A stretch of 64,000 nt of DNA, taken from contig NC_091141.1 of assembly GCF_041381155.1 (NCBI RefSeq), forward strand, positions 22,030,828 to 22,094,827, written 5' to 3'. The stretch comes from Argopecten irradians (Eukaryota > Mollusca > Bivalvia > Pectinida > Pectinidae). Position 1 is the stretch's first letter. Every line of letters begins with the position of its first letter. Shown in pieces: positions 1-13,000 of the stretch. The position numbers were made by a program, and so were the translations under genes. The notes below the pieces were generated by a model that saw only the letters and a list, made by a program, of their open reading frames with translations, had not been told where the DNA came from and searched no databases.

Positions 1-2850
1 CAATTTACATTTAAAAGAAGAAATTGAAACAGAGTCTCTAATGGAACTGTCAAGTGAGTTCCACATATCCATGGTTGACGGAAAAAAAACTTTTCTTATA
101 GCTATTAGTTCTTGACTGTGGAATATTAAGTACTCTGTTATTTCTAAAATTGTATACATTGTTTAGATTTAAATATGGTTGTATAATATTATAAAGATAC
201 ATTGGAGTATAATTATTAATAATTTTAAACATTAGTACAAGTTTGTGATCCTGTCTTCTTTTACTTAATGGTTCTAGTTGTATTTCGTCATATAAATATA
301 GTGAGATGTACCTCTTCTAAGTCCTGTTATTAATCTCATAGCTTCCAGTTGAATGGATTCAAGAAGATCAGCTTCAGCTTGTGTACAATTGTCCCAGACT
401 ACATCAGCATATTCTAATATTGGTCTTATGTAGGAAGTATATAAAGTTTTCAAAGTTTTTCTATCAACTAAATTTTTCAATACACGAAGTAAACTTTTGA
501 TCTTTTGATATATATTAGAAATATGGTCTGACCATGTTCCTTTACTATTGAAGGTAAGCCCTAGGTGGTTATGGAATTCATTTTGTGCTATTATATTATC
601 ATTAAATAAAAGATGTGGATAATCAATATTTTGTCTTCGACTGAGGTTCATAGCTATTGTTTTATTAGGGTTGAAGAGAATTTGCCATTTAAGTGCCCAT
701 TCCGAGATAGAGGCTAAGTCATTATTAAGCAGTGTAGATGGTGTTTCCAGATCATTATTATTTTGTATTATTACATAAAGAGAAGTGTCATCTGCAAATA
801 ATTTTATATTACTGTTAATATCATTAGTAATATCATTAATGAAGAGTAAAAACAAAAATGGACCAAGGACCGATCCTTGAGGGACTCCTGCTGAAATAGG
901 TTTAGTGCTGGATTGATACCTTTCAAATATTACCCTTTGTTTTCTGTCAGATAAGTAAGCATTGAACCAATTATATATAATTTACCTTTAATACCATAAG
1001 ATTTTAATTTATGTAAAAGACCTAAATGCCATACGCGATCAAAAGCTTAACTTATATCACAGAAAACAAAGTGCAAATCTTTACCTTGATCTAACTTACT
1101 ACTTATAGTATTATATATATATCAGTTAACTGATTAACTGTAGAGTCAGTGGGTCGAAAACCTGACTGATGTTCACTTAACATATTATGACTTGAAATAA
1201 AATTAAACGTGTATCTAAAAATAATTTTTTCTAAAATTTTAATAAAGACAGAGGTGACCACTATGGGTCGATAATTATTAAGGTCACTGGTTTCGCCTTT
1301 TCCTTTATAAATTGCAGTAACATAAGTAACTTTTAAAATATCTGGTATTTCTCCAATATTTAATGTTTTATTAAATTATAATTTAAGTGGATATACTAAA
1401 GATGGCGAGATATTTTTAATAATAACTGGTAAAATGCCATCTGGACCAGCTGGTTTATTTTTATTTAGAATGTGAAGTTGGTCAATAATATCTTGTTCAT
1501 TTATATTTATTTCTGAGAGTTCAACATGAGGCAGGGGAGGTAATTCAGGTAGATCAGAGTCTCTGATGTCAGAAGCAATACTAGTGATTATTCAATGCCT
1601 CAGCTTTATCAAGTGGATGAATAAGAATTTCATTGTTGTTTATGAATGGAGAAGACTGGCTATTATTAATATTGGTTTTTCCCATAGCTTTAGCAATTTG
1701 CCACCACTTTTTAGGATTAGTAGACTTATCAGCAAGAGAGCTCTGTAATTTTTTTCATATAACTTTCCTTTGTTTTCCTAATCAAATCAATTACTTCATT
1801 CCAAAAGTTCCTAAATTTTGCCCAGTCCTGAACCCTATTTTTTTGTTTAGCAAGACGATGTAATCTGTTTTTTTGTCTCAATTTATGTCTAATTTCACCA
1901 GTCATCCACGGCTTATCATTAGGATGTACAATAACTGTTTTATGTGGTAAATGTTTGTTAGTAGCAGTGTTTATTTTCTCTAACAGAATAGAATATAATT
2001 CGTTAATATTATTACTATCATTAAAAATAACATCCCAATCAGTGTTACGTAATTCACTATTAATATTTTCCCAATTTGCTTCATTGAAATTAAAAACATT
2101 TTTATAAGGTTTTCTTCTACAAGTTTTAAAACAGATATAAGCTAGTATTGGGCAGTGATCACTGCAAAGGGGAGAAACTACTTGTGTTGAATTAAAAATA
2201 TTCACATTATTGGTAATAAAAACATCTATCAGTGTAGCAGTGGTATCAGTAATACGTGTGGGTGTTTGTATGAGGTTTATTAATTGATATTTAGTTAGAA
2301 GCTTAGAGAGATGAGAAGAAGTCTTCATTTTTAGCATGTCAATGTTAATATCACCAGTAATGATAATGTTATGAGTAGTATTGATAAGGTTATCTATTAC
2401 AATATCAAGTTTATTCTAGTAATCAACTGCAGTATCGGGAGGTCTATACAAGCAACATAGAAGTATTTTTTTGTTTGAGGAACTTATCTCTAAAATAATA
2501 TGTTCAATATTTTCAGTCTCTAAATCATTTCAGCGATTAACATGAATATTACTTTTAGTATAAATCAAAATACCTCCACCATGTTGAAGCTGCCTATCTC
2601 TTCGATATACATTAGGATGGGATTTCAATTGTAGATCAGTATTCAATACATTAGGGTCGAGATGAGTTTCAGTTAGGCATATGATATCATTATCACATAA
2701 TTCAGCATCAATTAGATCAATTTTTTTTCCTGAGAGACCTAACATTTAAGTGTACTATTGATAAATCATTGAATGAATAATTTTCATCAGATGAAGCTTA
2801 GGATGGACCTGGATTTGTGTGAATATCACCTGACATGATAAGCAGAATTA
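1..2850 (-). mobile_element. Decayed non-LTR retrotransposon (CR1/jockey-like LINE), ORF2 remnant
   Basis: Read on the minus strand, the order is endonuclease then reverse transcriptase. The apurinic-type endonuclease start (VHLNVRSLR near 2760, LTETHLDP near 2670) and its C-terminal SDHCPI motif (near 2155) are visible. Then come pieces of the RT finger domain (FCDIS then AFDRVWH near 1040, split by a stop), GVPQGSVLGP near 880, the catalytic FADDTSLY near 790, and the C-terminal thumb (LGLTFNSKGTWSDHI). Homology continues to base 1 (WNSLDSSIRDS), so the 3' end lies outside. There is a one-base shift in a run of A near 2725 and several in-frame stops, so the copy is dead. The CR1/jockey assignment rests on domain order and motif style only. 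Confidence 0.88.
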
Positions 2851-5800
2851 CAATAATTAAAAGGTAATACTTTAAATTAGTAGTAAAGGGACATAAGATG
2901 CAAGTCATATTTAATCTGTTACATTCACACACACTCATACTTACAAAAAAAAATATAGAAAATCATAATTAACTTTAAAGTACTTACTAAAAATGAATTA
3001 GAGAGGGAAGATCAACACAACGATGAGGACAACGTTGCATACGTCTCCTCCGTGTACTTTATGAATTATATCAAAGACTTTGAAATATATACGGATATAA
3101 TACATTATAAATGTATGTCTTGGTTATAAAATATAAGTAAGGTTTTATTTAATTTTAGTTGATAATAATTTGATCAAATTAGATATAATCTGTTGCGTAC
3201 AGTACTGCATTGACAAAAAAAAATATGTCAATCAATCAATAAGTTTAGGGGATTTACTAGAGAGAGAGAGATATAGAATTAATTCTTATACTGTAAGCTT
3301 ATTATATATATGTGTGTCATTGGGTAATCTATGCATGAGGCACAGTACCGATTAGGAAACTGTTATTTAGTAATGTCATGGTATCAGGAACAAAACAACA
3401 TCATAAATAAAAAAAAAATGGGATATGTTTAAAAGGTATTTGCTGAACTTACATCTTGTTTGGAGTTCATACAGGAGACTAATCAATAAGTAATCATCAG
3501 GCCAACACTTCGAAGTTCCCATGTGTTTACAATCGAATAACATGATTAATAAACGCTCCTGACCCATACAACAACGTGTTCAGGTTAAGATAGCCGATAA
3601 GACCATTGATATGTACATCAAAAATTGAAAATCAAAATAAGTGTATAAGAATTAAGCACATTACACAGGGACCTGGCACATTAGCTAACTTTGATAAATA
3701 TTGTAAAACAGTGTATTCGACTAGTTTACACTATACAGTAGTCAATTAATGTGATATGACAATATATTTTAGCGTGTGATTAACAGATAAAATATGTACT
3801 GCATTTAGCATACACGTGTATAATACAAGTTACAGACACAGTAGAATCTTTTTTGATGAGATACATGTACACATGCAGTAGATTTAGACTTATATATACT
3901 ATTATTTATTTTATATTCATCTCTCAGTTCAAGTTAGACATAGCTAAATTTGAGCTATTAGGCCAAGAATTAGACATACAATGTAATATGGCTTTAGTTA
4001 TGGCCTTATTACGGTATGTATGATCAAAAAAATATATATTAAAAAAAAAAATTCAACAGCTCATCAGTTGCAAGGTTAAATATAGTCGCGGTACGTGTAC
4101 ATATATGAAACGCTATTATATAGATCTACTATACAGATGTATATAGCAACATGAATGAAGAGAGGATCTATCGGATCAATTTTTAAAGTCCCATTATGCT
4201 TTCACCAAACTTTGCTAAAATATACATTAACAACCCTTATGAAAGGTTCTTCATTTGGTTTCTTTACAATGAAGATAATTACGCAATTATCAATTAGTAA
4301 AGAATTCTTAAAATAGAACGGGTTGATTTGCATAGTTAAAAATACCTCGTGTATACGTATATGTTTGGTACCCGGATCGTAAACAAAAACACGCATGGCC
4401 GAGAGAGAGGGCAGTTTTGAGCAAACGGTGAGCAATACAATGTTCTATAATTGTTTTAGTATATGATACATATCAGATTTCACAAATTATAAATGTGTCC
4501 TGTCAAAGGTTACATATAGTTTATATAAAGCTTAATACAGAATACGTATTAATCGAAAAATAGTGGATGTGTAAATAGTGAAATGCGTACATGGGGCACC
4601 ATATGGGGTATTTTATCGCACCAATATAAACACGTGGCCGTGTCAATTTTGGTAATGATCGGTTGATTTTAACCTTCCTCTCGTGTAATAATTTGAGATA
4701 AATACAGTATTTATCCCAAACTATATATTGATAAGTAAATATCATGATACTACTAATCTATTCATAATTTGAGAGTTAGGAGAGCACAGTATATCTAAAA
4801 TACTTAGAACATACGTAAAGAGGTGGACCAATAGCTTACTATATACATGTATAACTGCTTTCTATTTCTTCTTTTGGTATCTTATAACGATATTCTTATG
4901 TCTATGAAATATGTGATAGTACATGTAGATGAAAGATTACTGGAATCGGTGCTAGTCGAGATACGTCAATCTGTATGTTGAGACATGTCTGTATTATATA
5001 TATTACTTTGCTCGTTATCAACACGGTTACTGCACATATATATACGATAGTATACATATCGTATATTACATCTATACATATCTATTCTCAGTATTCATGT
5101 ACCCAACATATATGTGTTTGTTAGGACCCAGCACTTAATTGACATATATACCATTGCTATTATCTCCTTTATGTTTTTTTATCAATTATACATGTAAAAA
5201 TTTTCTGGTATATATTCCAACCGGGGGGCTATATACCGATACCTGTCGAGATTTCATTTCTGTATAATTAACTGATTAAATGTTTCTCGATTACGTTTCG
5301 TGTGGTTAGAAAAGGATCATCATACATTTCATCAGAGTACGCGTGTATATACATCAAGTATTGATTACCAGGTGCATGAGTCTTATACATGTATGCCTAC
5401 AGTTTTATGTACACGGAACGAATTAAAGTAATCAAAGACTCGCATTTATATTCGTACAAACGTCAGTATTAGAATGAACTAAGGGGATATAAATATTGTC
5501 AGACTATTTCATCATTAAAAAGACACAACATATATTATTTTGACCCATGATGCTACCTGGCGGACTATCAATTTCCGCCAGTACGTAATTCTTAGTACGG
5601 TATACATGTACGTAGTAAAAAGGAAAAGGGAATTGAAACTGAAATTTCTCTAATTTCACGAGTGTGCATTCCATTTTACGCCGAACGTGAATGTTTATTA
5701 GCATTCAGCCTATTTGTTTTCATAGAAAAAGTTCGATTTATGGAGCAAGTCTTAAAGTTTATGCGCTAAATAAAATATGTAAGAAAAATAGGTTCGTGAT

Positions 5801-7383
5801 ACCTGCTAGGACTTTACCAGTCTTATTAAAACGGATATTTTTCCCATGTTCTCTTCTTTTAATGAAGGACTGATCCAGGGTTTCTTTAGCTTTTCTGGTA
5901 TACTTTTCCACCAGATTTTAGTTCACTTGATGAACTGTATAGAAATCATTAACTGACTGTTTTTATACTTCATTTATAACCAATTATTCTACATTTTGTA
6001 CATGCATTCCTTTTCCTGTCCCGTGCATGCAGTGAATTATGAGATGATATGAATCACATAGGCCTACAAGTGGTTCATTCACAGGTGTTTGACTCTATAG
6101 ACATTTTTCTCTCTTTATATACTGACACAGTATCACACACACATACGTGTGTAGAAAAAATAGAGCCAAACACCTGTGGTTCATATACATGTATCTTTAC
6201 ATGTAACATAAACATAATTATGTTTCTGAATGTAGTAATTTTAAAGTTCATACTAATAATTTTATGCTACAATGTGGATTGTACTCAGTTAGTAATTCAT
6301 GATCATGATCACTTGTCATGGATATATCTAATAATGCCGATACAATGGTCTAAGTTTATGTTCGGTCTTCGATGAGGTAGAACATGTGGGCTTACCAGAA
6401 GTATACATCGCTGTATTGTTAGACAAAGAACCAAAGAATAAGATCTACATAGCAGGTAACGACATGGCGTGTTTGTGTTTACTTTCATTTGTTTACGAGT
6501 TTTGTCGAGCCACCCCATGGGAGGCCTCATCAGGTAACACAAACGTGTGTTCGGTTTCGATATATCGATGTACATTTCAATAAAGCCAGATTAGGCCATA
6601 TAGGCATCTATAAATCGTTAATACAAAATACATAAGATCAGCAAATAAAATAGTAATTATAATTTTGTTAATTGCTTGCTTTCCATTCAAGAACAAACAC
6701 TTTTTAAATAGTTTTAGCCTAGTTTTATATAGAAACTACATGTAAATACATAAGTTACATGTACAACATGAATTTTAGGTCCACGCGTGGAATGCGTGGG
6801 TTCGTAACGTACAGTCGATCGCGATCGAGCAACTTGACCGCTAAATTGTCGTTGTTTGAAGAATTGGTCTCCCTCTTCACCACGTTCCAACAGACGCATG
6901 TGTGTTCGCTGACACGTTTAAGTTTGGCGAGTTGCGTTCGCCATGCATGATGTTGAAGTTTGTGAAGTTAGGGAAATCCCACTTTTTATGTGCCTACGCA
7001 TGCGTACTAGATTGTTTTGGCTCTGGGGCGGAACTACGGATTTCCCCTCTCCGAAGAGGGGTTTTCTATTGTTTTTGAAAAACATGGAAATGTTGGGCAT
7101 TTTTTATTAGCGGATATTTTCATAAGGATATATGCTCTACTATTCAGCAAAGTTTGGTACTTTATGACGATATTTTTTTCACACCAAAACATAATGGGGC
7201 TTTAAAATAATATATATCACCCACATACAAGAGAAAAGTCACCATATTAATAATCAATGGAGAATCAGATAAATCCACATGTATATAAAAAGGATACTTA
7301 AATTGATTTTATTAGAAAGATTTTACCAACAAGATCGTATCCATGTGTAATTATACTGTTAAGTAGTAATAATAATGAAATAT
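2851..7383. other. AT-rich non-coding stretch, no gene recognised
   Basis: I read all frames for the missing C-terminal FLAD1 exons and for any other conserved domain and found none. ORFs here are short, unconserved in appearance and lack a coherent start or splice structure. The stretch may be the terminal FLAD1 intron or intergenic DNA. Local AT-rich self-complementary runs such as 5035-5075 are the only structure I noticed. Confidence 0.5.
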
Positions 7384-8073
7384 TTAACTGTCTCGAGTGA
7401 CCAGTTTCAGGAAAGGAGCTTCCTTCCTGAACACAAGACGAGTTCTTTTTCTCTCAGATTCATGCATTTTGGATCTTTTATATAAAAGTTCTCCCCTCAG
7501 TTTGGACAATGAAGGTGGCAGGTCAGTAATAACTGCTTTCCCACATCCTGGTCTAAGTACACTGATTGCCTGGTTCAGGACTGTGTCCCTGTCTATTAGG
7601 GACACAAATCGAACAATGATATTCCTTTTGTCGTCATCTCCAGATTGCAGGCGATGTATGGCTTGGACCGAAATGGAATTGACATATGATTTATCCAGCT
7701 TCAATTCATCGACAAGGAACTCACGAAATTTAACAAGGGTATCTTTAGGCAGTTCCTTACTGGTGCCTGGAATCCCCCTCATCACGAGGTTCCACTTCCT
7801 CCCCCAGAGATCCAGAGCTAAACGATCATTTTTCTCTTCCTCTAATTTGTCTCTGATAGACGGGAGATGTTTACTATGCAGATCATTAATTTAGGAGTTG
7901 ACCCAAGTAGCTGCCGAGTCAAGCACATCGACCTTTTCTTTCAGGACACACACGTCTTCCTTAACATTTTTTAATTCTTGTGAAAAGGAACGGTGAAGAC
8001 TTTTAAAACACTCAGATATATCTGAGAAATTCTCACACTTGTACTCAGGTACAATACATTGGTTGGTATCCAT
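7384..8073 (-). pseudogene. LINE-1-like ORF1 (RNA-binding nucleocapsid-like protein) with one stop
   Basis: The reading frame starts at 8073 (MDTNQCIVPEYKCENF) with a heptad-rich coiled-coil segment (LKNVKEDVCVLKEKVDVL). It continues through an in-frame TAA at 7893-7891 and then runs open to 7384. The second part contains WGRKWNLVMRGIPG, then an RRM-like region with NIIVRFVSLIDRDTVL, and a basic C-terminal part (DLPPSLSKLRGELLYKRSKM). This order is typical of L1-type ORF1 proteins (Transposase_22-like). No endonuclease or RT follows downstream on the minus strand, so this is an ORF1-only remnant. One substitution separates it from an open frame, suggesting a fairly young copy. Confidence 0.8.
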
Positions 8074-8359
8074 ACTAGCTTTGGCAAGGTATACTTCAGG
8101 AGCGCACGTGAAGAATGTGACACGTGTACGTATAAATGTTACACAGGTGCGTGTCCAGGTAAGAACTATTAAATAGCTCTATAAGTCATGAAATTATGAC
8201 GAAATTATATAATTTAGACAGTCAGACAGACATTCCAGTAAAATGATCAAAGTTTGAGGTGAAACACTTGCACAAATCTGGCTTTAAATTAAATCACTTA
8301 CGGAGGCGATAACAGCACATCCTCTCACCTGGTTGTCATAACCGGAAGGATTATGAAAT

Positions 8360-9015
8360 TAAGGTTAGGAAGTATTTAGTGAGCTCTTAATGTCTAACAG
8401 CCATATTTCTAGTTTAAAATTTTAATCATTTTGACCCTGTTTGGTCCTGCCCCTTTGGTCCCCCAGGGGGTCATCGAGGACTGATATGGATGTTAAAATG
8501 CTATATCTCAGGCTAAAAATTCTAATCAAGTTTGACTCATTTCCTATGAAAATTGAGCAAATAATGTTCATAAATATGTTTTTCCTAATATAAACTTTAG
8601 TAAACTTGACCCCCTCCCCAGGGGGTAACATGAGACTCCTGGGTCATATAATTCACAATTTTTATAAAACACCTTAAGACCTTTCTATCTATGAAAAGTA
8701 TTTGATTCTACCATTTCCAGAATTTCAGAAGAATTAAAGATTTTTGAAGTTTTAGCCTATTGAATCATTTGACCCCACCCCTAAGACCCCTGGGGGTCAG
8801 TCATAGAAAATTTGTTAATAGGATTTAATGGCCATCTCATACTGATAATTCTGACAACATTTGACTCATTTCTTATTACAAATGACTAAATAATGCTCAA
8901 AAATGTGCTTTCCATAAATTAAATTTAGTAAATTTAACCCCCTGCCCAGGGGGAAACCAGAGACCCCAGGGTCATATAATTCAAAATTCTTCGTCTCAGG
9001 TGACATAAAAAAAAA
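8360..9015. repeat. Dispersed bivalve-type repeat (CCCCTGGGG-rich family), copy 1
   Basis: Alternating segments of the type TTTGACCCC and CCCAGGGGGT recur several times within the block. The same segments reappear at 27170-28005, for example the pair describing a slow AT-rich stretch followed by CTTAAGACCTTTCTATCTATG. No coding potential is evident. The right edge ends near GTCTCAGGTGAC, an end sequence also seen in the other copy as a GGTGACC-type end. Confidence 0.6.
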
Positions 9016-9947
9016 TCGTAGAAAAGGGGGTAAAAAATTAGGATCGGTCGGGTAACCCTAACAGACATATATATTTTTTTGGCCTAACCCTAATGTATGT
9101 ATGTTATTTTCCAATATTAACATTGTCAGTTATATATAATTAGGCTCTGGCGTACTAAAACCACAATCAGAGTTCAAGACGTCATGAAAACACTGGGTTT
9201 TATTCAGTGTGAAAATTCATTCATAAAATTGATCAATATGAAAACATATTCTAATTAAAATATTTGAAATGGATTGAACTGTTGTATTTATCTTTGTATT
9301 TTTGGTTTATTGATAGGACTATTTCATCTACAGCTATTGTTTAGTTGCTTGTTCAGGACAACTGACCAGAAGCCAGTGCCACCCAGTATTGCCCGCCAAA
9401 TTTTAGGCTGTTCTATCGACTGATATTTTTTTCTATACAGACGTATAAGTTTTATTTTCATGCTTTATTATTATATATTTTCTTCTTAAAATGAAAATGA
9501 CCACTTTAAATGTAAATATAAGCATTGCTTGTCATACTTTTGACATACATTGGGTGTTCTAGCATATCTGTCATGGTGTGCTATTAATGTGCACCACTAG
9601 ATGTACTATAACTCCAATGTATGGTACACACCAATGCAAGTCAAAATTATGACAACCAATGCTTATTTACCAATCATTGTGAAACATTTATGCCAATATT
9701 AATGACTGAGTACCCTAGTTAACACAGTACCGGTATAGCATTTCCCATGTAAATTGTACAGTCAAACCTGTCAATAAAAGACAAATACAAAAATCATTTT
9801 AAACAGGTGTTTTGTATTCACAGGTGACTGCTAAATCAGATAAAATTCAGGTATAAATCATGTCAATTTTCCTTATCAATACTGATTTCAGTTTGATACT
9901 TTTTAAGCAGATTTAGTACTATATTTTGGTATAAAGAGTAAACTTAC
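9016..9947. other. Non-coding, contains an imperfect inverted repeat
   Basis: Arms near 9518-9552 and 9630-9668 are inverted copies of AAGCATTGCTTGTCAT-like sequence. The stretch also contains short CCTAACCCTAA-like repeats near 9050-9095. No exon of FLAD1 or any other gene is recognisable, although a further FLAD1 exon would be expected beyond 9948 on the minus strand. Confidence 0.45.
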
Positions 9948-10069
9948 TAGAATAAGGGTCTGTTTTCCTGGTTCCCATGACAACGGCCTTAATGTGCGGA
10001 TGCAGTGAATGAAGCTCACCCAGACAGTCCCGAATCCTACCATTGAAATTCAGCATATGTAGGTTGTAT
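9948..10069 (-). CDS. FLAD1: FLAD1 exon 11 ([10 protein letters not shown]), last exon found
   Basis: Encodes [20 protein letters not shown], then [16 protein letters not shown]. The MGTR.TDP motif binds the flavin/adenylate in FAD synthases. It ends in phase 1 (TCTA then GTAAGT), so at least one more coding exon is required, yet none is recognisable from 9947 to 1. Confidence 0.92.
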
Positions 10070-13000
10070 CTGGGAAACATCACAAATAATTCAGTAATAA
10101 AAATATTGCTAACAATCTGTGATGAAAGGCTAAAAGCATTTTCAGATTTTATTTTTCAGATTTTTTCGGAATATTTCACTGTAATCAAATGCGAGTAAAA
10201 CAAGGGCCCAATGGGCCTGAATCGCTCACCTGCAATCTGGTAATCATACATGGTTCATACAAAACAAATAGAGTAAATAAGAATTGATATCATCCCTAAG
10301 CACATTAGAGGCCTCTTTGCCTCTTGGTTATTAAAAAGAAGTCGCTTAAAGATTTTAGCCTATTTGACTCCTGTGACCTTGAATGATGGTCAAGGTCATT
10401 CATTTGAACAAATTTTGAAGCCCTTGATCCCAGCTTGCCACAGGCCCAATATCAGGTCCCTAGACTGTTTGGTTATTAAGAAGAAGTTGTTTAAAGACTT
10501 TAGCCTATATGACCCCTGTGACCTTGAATGAAAGTCAAGGTCATTCATTTGAACAAACTTGGAAGCCCTTTATCCCAGCATGCCACATGCTCAATATCAG
10601 GTTCCTAGCCCTCTTGGTTATTAAGGAGAAGTAGTTTAAAGATTTTAGCCTATTTGACCCCTGTGACCTGGAATGAAAGTCGAGGTCATTCATTTGAACA
10701 AACTTGGTAGCGCTTCATCCCAACATGTCACATGCCCATGTTGTTTAAAGATTTTTAACTATTTGACCCCTGTGACCTTGAATGAAGGTCAAGCTCATTT
10801 ATCTGAACAAACTTGGTAGTCGTTTATTCCAGCATGCCACATGCCCAATATCAGGGTATCGTGCTCAATAACAGTACTCTATACATGTAGGTCTCTTACT
10901 TATTGACAAGAAATAGTTTAAAGACGTAAGCCTTTCTGACCCCTGTGACTGTGAAAAAAGGTCAAGGTCATTCATGTGAGCAAACTTGGTAGGCCTTCCT
11001 CCCATCATGCTATGTACAGGCCAAATATCAGTACCCTGGACATTTTGGCTAGTGTGAAGAAGTCATTTGAATGAAAGGTTACACATGGTAGACGACGTCA
11101 GACAGAACATGATGACTGTAGGTCAGATATAAAAACTCTTCCTTACCTGTCTCTGGAGATCTGTATAAACTTTTCAACTTCTGGGAATGGAAGTTTACTT
11201 CTAATGTATAGAGCTCTTAACTTATCTGTATAGTCTGGATACTTTCTGTCAAATAAAATTAGACACATCCTTTTTTCTGTACAATATTTAAAATAATTGT
11301 AGAAATAGCAATAGTGATTTTCACGTAAATTACGGAATAATTGTAGTAATAGTAATGGACATTTGATTTAATTGTAATGTATTGACTAGAAGTGAAATTA
11401 CTTAGACTGTCGACAACGATAAGGTAAATAAATGCAAAATTGTCAAAAAATATATGATAAGACAAGAAAATGCATCCATCTCCTATGCATATACCAAAAC
11501 AGAATGGACTGTGATGAAAACTGTAATGCAAATGAAGAAAAAAAAGATATGGGAAAGAAAGCCAGATGACTTTGGGGTGGGGAAGACCACTTTATCCACT
11601 TCTACTGTCCCTGAATCATGATGGAGGAGGACCACTTTTTCCACTTCCGCTGTCCCTGAATCATGATGGAGGAGGACCACTTTATCCACTTCCACTGTCC
11701 CTGAATCACGATGGAGGAGGATCTTTTTATCCACTTCCGCTGTCCCTGAATCATGATGGAGGAGGACCACTTTATCCACTTCCGCTGTCCCTGAATCATG
11801 ATGGAGGAGGACCACTTTATCCACTTCCACTGTCCCTGAATCATGATGGAGGAGGACCACTTTATCCACTTCCACTGTCCCTGAATCATGATGGAGGAGG
11901 ACCACTTTATCTACTTCCACTGTCCCTGAATCATGATGGAGGAGGACCACTTTATCTACTTCCACTGTCCCTGAATCATGATGGAGGAGGACCACTTTAT
12001 CCACTTCCACTGTCCCTGAATCATGATGGAGGAGGACTACTTTATCCACTTTTGCTGTCCCTGAATCATGATGGAGGAGGACCACTTTATCCACTTCCAC
12101 TGTCCCTGAATCATGATGGAGGAGGATCACTTTATCCACTTTTGCTGTCCCTGAATCATGATGGAGGAGGATCACTTTATCCACTTCCACTGTCCCTTAA
12201 TCATGATGGTGGAGGACCACTTTATCTACTTCCACTGTCCCTTAATCATGATGGAGGAGGACCACTTTATCCACTTCCGCTGTCCCTGAATCATGATGGA
12301 GGAGGATCACTTTATCCACTTTTGCTGTCCCTGAATCATGATGGAGGAGGACCACTTTATCCACTTCCACTGTCCCTGAATCATGATGGAGGAGGACCAT
12401 TTTATCCACTTCCACTGTCCCTGAATCATGATGGAGGAGGACCACTTTATCTACTTCCACTGTCCCTGAATCATGATGGAGGAGGACCACTTTATCCACT
12501 TCTGCTGTCCCTGAATCATGATGGAGGAGGACCACTTTATCCACTTTTGCTGTCCCTGAATCATGATGGAGGAGGACCACTTTATCCACTTCCGCTGTCC
12601 CTGAAACATGATGGAGGAGGACCACTTTATCCACTTCCACTGTCCCTGAATCATGATGGAGGAGGACCACTTTATCCACTTCCACTGTCCCTGAATCACG
12701 ATGGAGGAGGACCTTTTTATCCACTTCCACTTTCCCTGAATCATGATGGAGGAGGACCACTTTATCCACTTCCACTGTCCCTGAATCATGATGGAGGAGG
12801 ACCACTTTATCCACTTCCGCTGTCCCTGAATCATGATGGAGGAGGACCTTTTTATCCACTTCCACTGTCCCTGAATCATGATGGAGGAGGACCACTTTAT
12901 CCACTTCCACTGTCCCTGAATCATGATGGAGGAGGACCACTTTAGCCACTTCCACTGTCCCTGAATCATGATGGAGGAGGACCACTTTATCCACTTCCGC

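Noticed and set aside
6049..6583. Overlapping 65-108 codon ORFs
   Set aside because: Composition is random, with no domain; overlapping frames on both strands argue against a gene.
7397..7894. 165-codon plus-strand ORF
   Set aside because: Antisense shadow of the LINE ORF1 on the minus strand.
9016..9947. Next FLAD1 exon after 9948
   Set aside because: I looked for codons of the FMR.NP, W.Y..(I/V)W and GYTSLGS motifs on the minus strand and found no acceptable match.
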